A stretch of 64,000 nucleotides of DNA, taken from positions 1,488,001-1,552,000 of the forward strand of contig NZ_CP009631.1 in assembly GCF_000959445.1 (NCBI RefSeq), in the 5' to 3' direction. Of the stretch, positions 58,627 to 64,000 are shown in pieces. The notes under the pieces were generated by a model. That model ran no database searches, was not told where the DNA came from, and saw only the letters and a list, made by a program, of their open reading frames with translations. The translations under genes were made by a program, and so were the position numbers. The DNA is from Burkholderia vietnamiensis LMG 10929 (GTDB taxonomy: Bacteria > Pseudomonadota > Gammaproteobacteria > Burkholderiales > Burkholderiaceae). Within the stretch, counting starts at the first letter, position 1; each line of letters starts with the position of its first letter.

Positions 58627-59841
58627 CTATCTTGCCGCCGCGATCGGGATGATTTCCGCCCCGGCTTTGAGCTTGTCGAGGTAGTCCGCCCACTGTTGCA
58701 TCATCGAGCGTCGTGCCTTGATGAACTTTGTTCGGTTGTACGCCCGCCCAAGGCTGTCAGGGACCGTATGCGCTAGTTGGTGCTCGATCACTTCCGGCTT
58801 TTCCTCCAACTCTTCATGCAGGATCGTCCGTGCCATTGCCCGGAAGCCGTGACCGGTAATCTCGGTGCGAGTGTCGTAGCCGAGCCGACGAAGGGCTGCA
58901 TTGATAGCGGCCTCGCTCATCGGCCGATTTCGGTCGCGAGCACCGGGGAACACGTAGACGCCTTCGCCAGTCAGGGCGTGAAGCTCGCGCAAAATCGTGA
59001 CAGCCTGCGCGGCCAGCGGAACAAGGTGATCCGTTTTCGTTTTGTTGACGAAATAGCGCCATTCGCCTTTGTCGAGGTCGAATTGCGCCCATTCTGCCTT
59101 CCGCAACTCGCCCGGCCTAACGAACAGCATGGGGGCTAGCTTGAGCGCGCAGAGAACCGGGAACGTGCCTGTGAAGCCGTCGAACGCGCGAAGCATCTCG
59201 CCCACTTTCTCCGGCTCAGTGATTGAGGCAAAGTGTGTTGTCTGCGCGGGCGGGATTGCATCTACCAGATCGCGGGCCGGATCGGCCTTGCAGTGCCCCT
59301 CTTTGATGCCGTAGCGGAATACCCGGCTAATCTCGCTGCGGATGCGATGGGCGGTAAATCTGGCTCCACGCCCGTCTACGCGCTTCAGCACGACCAGTAT
59401 CTCCGGGGCGTCGATTTCAGCGATAGGGCGCTTGCCGAGCCATGGGAATACATCGTTCTCCATGCGGGCGAGCGTCTTGGCATGCTGCGCTGGCTCCACG
59501 GTCGTCTTGCGCTCGGCCATCCAGCCACGGGCGACAACCTCAAACGAATGGGCGGCCGCGAGCAGGCTGGCTCTTTTTTCCGCCTTCTTCGCTTCACTCG
59601 GATCGATGCCGGCAGCGAGCTTTTCACGGGCTTCGTCGCGCTTCTTCCGTGCGGTCGCCAATGTAACTTCCGGGTAGACGCCGAGCGAGTAGCGCTTTTC
59701 CTTGCCCCCAAATCGGTATTTGAGGCGCCACCACTTGCCCCCGCTCGGGGCGATTTCCAGATAGAGGCCGCCTCCGTCGAACAGGCGCACGGGCTTGTCG
59801 GCAGGCTTGGCGTTCCGGATGGCTGTATCGGTTAATGGCAC
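58627..59841 (-). CDS. int: Tyrosine integrase (P4 type)
   Basis: A 404-residue integrase. The N-terminal DUF4102-like arm-binding domain (TDTAIRNAKPADKPVRLFDGGGLYLEI) and the catalytic domain are full length: R in FVRPGELRKAEW, HGFR with H and R (ITGHGFRAMARTIL), H in IEHQLAHT and the nucleophile Y in GRAYNRTKF. It starts at a GTG (59841), with AGGAG eight bases upstream. It lies next to tRNA-Leu and reads away from it, as usual for tRNA-targeting islands. Confidence 0.95.
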   Translation of the reverse strand: MPLTDTAIRNAKPADKPVRLFDGGGLYLEIAPSGGKWWRLKYRFGGKEKRYSLGVYPEVTLATARKKRDEAREKLAAGIDPSEAKKAEKRASLLAAAHSFEVVARGWMAERKTTVEPAQHAKTLARMENDVFPWLGKRPIAEIDAPEILVVLKRVDGRGARFTAHRIRSEISRVFRYGIKEGHCKADPARDLVDAIPPAQTTHFASITEPEKVGEMLRAFDGFTGTFPVLCALKLAPMLFVRPGELRKAEWAQFDLDKGEWRYFVNKTKTDHLVPLAAQAVTILRELHALTGEGVYVFPGARDRNRPMSEAAINAALRRLGYDTRTEITGHGFRAMARTILHEELEEKPEVIEHQLAHTVPDSLGRAYNRTKFIKARRSMMQQWADYLDKLKAGAEIIPIAAAR

Positions 59842-59909
59842 GGGGGCAACTCCTGACAGGTAAGGCAATTTCGGATGGGTTGCCCCCAATGTTGCCCCCG
59901 CTTGCCCCC
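59842..59909. promoter_or_regulatory. GTTGCCCCC repeats, candidate arm-type sites (right)
   Basis: GTTGCCCCC at 59879 and 59891 with a shorter TTGCCCCC at 59902, and the inverse GGGGGCAAC at 59842. Spacing of the first two equals that of the left pair. Confidence 0.5.
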
Positions 59910-59944
59910 GGCTGTCTACGCACCACACGGCACTTTGCCGGAAT

Positions 59945-59981
59945 GAAAAAACCCGCGAAGCCTTGTGCTGTCGCGGGTTTT
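59945..59981 (-). terminator. Terminator now serving tRNA-Leu
   Basis: AAAACCCGCGA (59948-59958) pairs with 59971-59981. On the minus strand a T-run follows. Its left part, AAAAAACCCGCGAAGC, equals the split terminator at 38336-38351, so the island supplies a replacement. Confidence 0.8.
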
Positions 59982-60013
59982 GGGACTTCCGGGAATCTCC
60001 CGGAACTATGTCA

Positions 60014-60098
60014 TGGTGCCCAGGGCCGGAATCGAACCGGCACGCCTTGCGGCGGGGGATTTTGAGTCCCCTGCGTCTACCAATTTCACCACCTGGGC
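60014..60098 (-). tRNA. tRNA-Leu (anticodon CAA)
   Basis: 85 bases on the minus strand, beginning GCCCAGGTGG and ending with an encoded CCA. The acceptor stem GCCCAGG pairs with CCTGGGC; the T arm holds GGTTCGATTCC; the anticodon loop reads CTCAAAA. The long variable arm is typical of Leu. The 3' 19 bases act as the right attachment site of the island. Confidence 0.95.
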
Positions 60099-60142
60099 TT
60101 GTGACCGTTGCCGCACCAGCGATGCTGCGCGGCGAAACGCGG

Positions 60143-60171
60143 ATTATGGCGGAAAATGGGGCGCCGGGCAA
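60143..60171 (-). promoter_or_regulatory. Candidate promoter of tRNA-Leu
   Basis: On the minus strand TTGCCC (60171-60166), 17 bases and CATAAT (60148-60143), about 45 bases before the tRNA. Confidence 0.55.
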
Positions 60172-60195
60172 GCCATCGGCGCGCCGCGCCGCCCG

Positions 60196-61353
60196 TTACC
60201 GGCTCAGGTAGACGAACCGGCCCTGTTTCACGATCCCCATCACGCTCGCGCGCTGATCGAGTCCGACGTGGTCCTTGTCGCTCGTGTTGACGACGCCGTT
60301 CGGCACGACCAGCTCGTGCGCCCGTTCGAGTTCGCGCCGCAGCGCCGTCCGGAACGCCGGCGTGCCCGGCTGCGCCGCCTTCAGCGCGCGGCCGACCGCG
60401 TCCGCGAGGCGCGGATACACGCCGGCCGCGTCGCCCGCGAACTGCGTGACCGTGCCCGCGCCGTAGCGCGCTTCATATGCATCGACGAACGCCAGCGCCG
60501 CCTTGCGCGCCGGGTCGTCGGCCGGCAACGTGCGGGCGACGACGACCGGCTGCGTCGGGAACAGCGTGCCTTCCACGTCCTTGCCGCCGAGCCGGATGAA
60601 TTCCGGCGTCGCGATTCCGTGCGTCTGGTAGATCGCGCCCTTGTAGCCGCGCTCGATCAGCGTGCGCTGCGGCAGCACGGCCGGCGTGCCCGAGCCCGCG
60701 ATCAGGACGGCATCGGGCTTCGCCGCGATCAGCTTCAGCGCCTGCCCGGTCACGCTCGCGTCGGTCCGGTTGAAGCGCTCGGTCGCGATCACGCGGATCT
60801 TGCGGATCTCGGCGAAGCGCGTGAACTCGTTCAGCCAGCTGTCGCCATAGCTGTCCGCGAAGCCGATGAAGCCGACCGTCTTCACGCCGTGATTGGCCAT
60901 GTAGCGCGTCATCACGTCGGCCATCGCGCTGTCGCTCTGCGCCATCTTGAACGCCCAGGTGCGCGCGCCTTCCTGCGGCTCGACGACCGCGCCCGAGCCG
61001 ACCAGCGTGATCATCGGCGTTTGCGACGCGGCCACCGCGTCCAGCGCCGCAAGCGCGGCCGGTGTGATGTTCGGCCCGACCACGACGTCGACGTGATCCT
61101 CGTCGACCAGCTTGCGAATATTGCGCACGGCCGCGCCCGGATCGGACGCATCGTCGAGCACCGTCAGCTGCACCGGCTGGCCGGCGATCGTCTTCGGCCA
61201 CATCAGGATCGCGTTCTTGCTGGTGATGCCGATCGCGGCGGCCGGGCCGGTCGACGACAGGTCGACGCCGACCTTCAGGTCGGCATGCGCGGCCGCGCAG
61301 CCGAGCAACAGGGCGCCGGCAGCGGCGCGGCGCAACAGGGCGGGAAGCGTCAT
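60196..61353 (-). CDS. Branched-chain amino acid-type ABC transporter substrate-binding protein
   Basis: A 385-residue periplasmic binding protein of the LivK/Leu-Ile-Val family. Signal peptide is MTLPALLRRAAAGALLLGCAAAHA. The mature protein starts DLKVGVDLSSTGPAAAIG, followed by GQPVQLTVLDDASDPGAAVRNIRKLV, typical of this family. The ATG at 61353 is taken for the signal peptide. No permease genes are adjacent, so it must act with a distant transporter, perhaps LivHMGF. It is upstream of tRNA-Leu, downstream of cysB. Confidence 0.88.
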   Translation of the reverse strand: MTLPALLRRAAAGALLLGCAAAHADLKVGVDLSSTGPAAAIGITSKNAILMWPKTIAGQPVQLTVLDDASDPGAAVRNIRKLVDEDHVDVVVGPNITPAALAALDAVAASQTPMITLVGSGAVVEPQEGARTWAFKMAQSDSAMADVMTRYMANHGVKTVGFIGFADSYGDSWLNEFTRFAEIRKIRVIATERFNRTDASVTGQALKLIAAKPDAVLIAGSGTPAVLPQRTLIERGYKGAIYQTHGIATPEFIRLGGKDVEGTLFPTQPVVVARTLPADDPARKAALAFVDAYEARYGAGTVTQFAGDAAGVYPRLADAVGRALKAAQPGTPAFRTALRRELERAHELVVPNGVVNTSDKDHVGLDQRASVMGIVKQGRFVYLSR

Positions 61354-61430
61354 GCGGAAGTCTCCATCTGCATCGGGCAACCAAAAGGGGCGCGATATCG
61401 AACCGCGCCCCCGCGTTCATACCTCGTGCG

Positions 61431-62372
61431 TCAAAGCTCGTACGATTCGGCTTCGCCCTTGAGCGCCTGCTCGATCAGCTTGCGGTTCAGCGTCGGCGAC
61501 AGCAGCTCGACGAGCGTATACACATAGCTGCGCAGGTACGCGCCCTGCTTGAGCGCGACGCGCGTCACGTTGCTGCCGAACAGATGGCCGACCGGAATCA
61601 GCCGCAGGTTGCGGTCGCGCTCCGGATTGAACGCGATGTCGGCCATGATCCCGACGCCCAGCCCGAGCTCGACGTAGGTCTTGATCACGTCGGCGTCGAT
61701 CGCCTCGAGCACGATGTCCGGCGATAGCCCGCGCAGCGCGAACGCATGGTTGATCTTCTTGCGGCCGGCGAACGCGTTGTCATACGTGATCAGCGGATAC
61801 TGCGCGAGGTCGTCGAGCGTGATCGGCTTGCGCTCGAGCAGCGGATGGTCGGCCGGCACCACGGCCGCGTGATGCCACTGGAAGCACGGCAGCGACACGA
61901 GCTCCTTGTAGTCGGAGATCGCCTCGGTCGCGATCGCGAGGTCGGCCTGGTCGTGGATGACCATCTCGGCGACCTGCGTCGGGCTGCCCTGCAGGATCGA
62001 CAGATGCACCTTCGGGAAGCGCTTCTTGAATTCGGCGATCGCGGCCGGCAGCGAATAGCGCGCCTGCGTGTGCGTGGCGGCGATGGTCAGGTTGCCCTGG
62101 TCCTGCGCGGCGTAGTCCTTTCCGACCCTTTTGAGGCTCTCGACTTCCTGCAGGATCCGCTCGACCGACGCGAGTATGATTCTGCCCGGCTCGGTGAGCG
62201 AGCGAACCCGCTTGCCGTGGCGGGTGAAGATCTCGACGCCGAGCTCGTCCTCCAGCTCGATGATCGCCTTCGACACCCCCGGCTGCGACGTATAGAGCGC
62301 CTTGGCGGCCTCGGTGAGGTTGAAATTCTGCCGGACGGCCTCGCGCACGAAGCGAAATTGGTGCAGGTTCAT
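61431..62372 (-). CDS. cysB: CysB-type LysR regulator of sulfur assimilation
   Basis: A 313-residue LysR regulator with the CysB N-terminus MNLHQFRFVREAVRQNFNLTEAAKALYTSQPGVSKAI and HARY-type TATHTQARYSLPAAI. The effector domain (about 90-290) binds N-acetylserine or sulfate in the family. It is divergent from a sulfite/nitrite-reductase gene with a 216-base gap, where CysB would act. CysB and Cbl are close; CysB is favoured by context. Confidence 0.9.
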   Translation of the reverse strand: MNLHQFRFVREAVRQNFNLTEAAKALYTSQPGVSKAIIELEDELGVEIFTRHGKRVRSLTEPGRIILASVERILQEVESLKRVGKDYAAQDQGNLTIAATHTQARYSLPAAIAEFKKRFPKVHLSILQGSPTQVAEMVIHDQADLAIATEAISDYKELVSLPCFQWHHAAVVPADHPLLERKPITLDDLAQYPLITYDNAFAGRKKINHAFALRGLSPDIVLEAIDADVIKTYVELGLGVGIMADIAFNPERDRNLRLIPVGHLFGSNVTRVALKQGAYLRSYVYTLVELLSPTLNRKLIEQALKGEAESYEL

Positions 62373-62588
62373 TTATAACCCTTCCGCATATCAACAGAAT
62401 TTTTTAGTCGTTTGAAATATAAGGCGAGTTTATTACGATTCACCGGAGTTTTTCAAATATGGATATCTGTTTTCGTCATTAGCAATCCAGCCGGGCAGCG
62501 GAAGGCCGGCCGGAGCGGCGAAACAGAGATTCGGGCGCGACGTGGCTAGGACGTCGCGCGGTCACCACGAACACCCTGGGGTCCCCGA

Positions 62589-64000
62589 ATGTATCAGTAC
62601 GACCAGTACGACCAGACGATCGTCGACGAGCGTGTCGCACAGTACCGCGATCAGGTGCGCCGCCGCCTGTCGGGCGAGTTGAGCGAAGACGAGTTCCGTC
62701 CGCTGCGCCTGCAGAACGGCCTGTACATGCAGCGCCACGCGTACATGCACCGCATCGCTATTCCGTACGGCAACCTGCGCAGCAACCAGCTCCGCATGCT
62801 GGCGCGCATCGCCCGCGAGCACGACCGCGGCTACGGTCACTTCTCGACCCGCTCGAACATCCAGTTCAACTGGGTCGAGCTCGAAGACACGCCCGAGATC
62901 CTCGCGAAGCTCGCCTCGGTGCAGATGCACGCGATCCAGACGTCGGGCAACTGCATCCGCAACATCACGGCCGACCAGTTCGCCGGCGTCGCGCAGGACG
63001 AGGAGATCGATCCGCGTCCGTGGGCCGAGATCCTGCGTCAGTGGTCGACGTTCCATCCCGAATTCGCGTGGTTGCCGCGCAAGTTCAAGATCGCGGTGTC
63101 CGGCTCGCACGACGACCGCGCGGCCGTGCAGATCCACGACCTCGGCGTCTATCTGAAGAAGAACGCGCAGGGCGAGGTGGTCGCGAGCATCCTCGCGGGC
63201 GGCGGCCTCGGCCGCACGCCGATCGTCGGCGCGGTGATCAAGGAAGATCTGCCGTGGCAGCATCTGCTGACGTACTGCGAAGCCGTGCTGCGCGTGTACA
63301 ACCGCTACGGCCGCCGCGACAACCTGTACAAGGCGCGGATCAAGATCCTCGTGAAGGCGCTGTCACCGGCGAAGTTCGCGCAGCAGGTCGAAGAAGAGTG
63401 GCAGCACCTGAAGGACGGCCCGTCCACGCTGACGCAGGCCGAACTCGACCGCGTGTCGCAGTATTTCGCGCCGCCCGTCTACGAGAAGCTGGCCGACACC
63501 GACGCGTCGTTCGAACAGCATCTGCTCGAGAACAAGGCGTTCGCGCGCTGGGTCGAGCGCAACGTCGCGCCGCACAAGGTGGCCGGCTACGCGGCGGTCA
63601 CGCTGTCGCTGAAGGATCACCGCGTCGCGCCGGGCGACGCGAGCGCCGAGCAGATGGATCAAGTGGCCGAATGGGCCGACGCGTACTCGTTCGGCGAAGT
63701 GCGCGTATCGCACGAGCAGAACCTGATTCTGGCCAACGTGAAGAAGCGCGACCTGTTCGCGCTGTGGGAAAAGGCGAAGGCGGCCGGCTTCGCGACGCCG
63801 AACATCGGGCTGCTGACCGACATCATCGCGTGCCCGGGCGGCGACTTCTGCTCGCTCGCGAACGCGAAGTCGATCCCGATCGCGCTGGCGATCCAGCAGC
63901 GTTTCGACGATCTCGACTACGTGTACGACCTCGGCGACCTGTCGCTGAACATCTCCGGTTGCATGAACTCGTGCGGTCACCATCACGTCGGCAACATCGG
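62589..64000 (+). CDS. cysI: Sulfite/nitrite reductase haemoprotein (partial)
   Basis: The first 470 codons of a gene that runs off the window. MYQYDQYDQTIVDERV starts the protein; ferredoxin-like halves follow (RIAIPYGNLRSNQLRMLA, FSTRSNIQFNWVEL). Sirohaem/4Fe-4S ligands appear as CPGGDFC (C-x5-C) and GCMNSC (C-x3-C). The divergent cysB gene suggests sulfite reductase; a nitrite reductase cannot be excluded from the partial protein. Confidence 0.9.
   Translation, partial: MYQYDQYDQTIVDERVAQYRDQVRRRLSGELSEDEFRPLRLQNGLYMQRHAYMHRIAIPYGNLRSNQLRMLARIAREHDRGYGHFSTRSNIQFNWVELEDTPEILAKLASVQMHAIQTSGNCIRNITADQFAGVAQDEEIDPRPWAEILRQWSTFHPEFAWLPRKFKIAVSGSHDDRAAVQIHDLGVYLKKNAQGEVVASILAGGGLGRTPIVGAVIKEDLPWQHLLTYCEAVLRVYNRYGRRDNLYKARIKILVKALSPAKFAQQVEEEWQHLKDGPSTLTQAELDRVSQYFAPPVYEKLADTDASFEQHLLENKAFARWVERNVAPHKVAGYAAVTLSLKDHRVAPGDASAEQMDQVAEWADAYSFGEVRVSHEQNLILANVKKRDLFALWEKAKAAGFATPNIGLLTDIIACPGGDFCSLANAKSIPIALAIQQRFDDLDYVYDLGDLSLNISGCMNSCGHHHVGNI

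Overview
The window is high-GC, densely coded DNA with gene content and order typical of Burkholderia, most likely the Burkholderia cepacia complex (chromosome 1). Pointers are ribF-ileS-lspA-coaBC-dut, nadA-nadC facing nadB, rpmB-rpmG, slpA(fkpB)-ispH, livHMGF and a cysB-cysI junction. The assignment is by recognition of protein families and gene order; no database was searched.

Core left part (1-38,350): cspA with a long leader; the clpS-clpA proteolysis pair; an APC permease; a repeat-containing membrane protein; the minus-strand operon ribF-ileS-lspA-coaBC-dut; purN, an RsmB-type rRNA methyltransferase and an MscS channel; a fatty-acid desaturase; a 49-bp tandem repeat block in front of nadA-nadC; nadB; rpmB-rpmG; radC; fkpB-ispH; a strongly decayed LivK-like gene in front of intact livHMGF; a DUF2278 protein; a GNAT enzyme and an ornithine-type aminotransferase with an Arg-rich leader ORF and a terminator in front of it; a CDP-glucoseen-reductase-like flavoprotein; an epimerase-like protein; rsuA; a DinB-like remnant; and two SDR genes divergent from a LysR gene.

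Accessory part (38,360-60,032): an IS21-family element (istA-istB, 4-bp target duplication) sits inside what appears to be the original terminator of tRNA-Leu(CAA). Next to it a genomic island of about 19.7 kb is integrated in the 3' end of that tRNA. It has an integrase next to the tRNA, a near-copy of the tRNA end at the far side, and GTTGCCCCC repeats (candidate integrase arm sites) at both ends. Its backbone looks like a P4-type satellite: an AlpA-like regulator, a structured untranslated leader behind a terminator, a run of tiny overlapping genes, and a large PriCT/Toprim/DUF927 primase-helicase. Two homologous iteron loci in inverted orientation lie near the two ends, and a recurring palindrome CAAAGTWACTTTG marks the backbone. 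The cargo falls in two blocks: a redox block (porin-like c-type cytochrome, dihaem cytochrome c, ferredoxin-NADP reductase-like flavoprotein, a solitary SdhB and a His-rich exported protein), then a serine resolvase and three consecutive minus-strand genes of unknown function that each carry an R-x4-H motif in a HEPN-like context. That gene trio is a candidate defence locus.

Core right part (60,014-64,000): tRNA-Leu, a periplasmic branched-chain amino-acid-type binding protein, cysB, and the first 470 codons of a sulfite/nitrite reductase that runs off the window. If the island and IS are removed, the LysR gene at 37,372 converges on tRNA-Leu across a single terminator.
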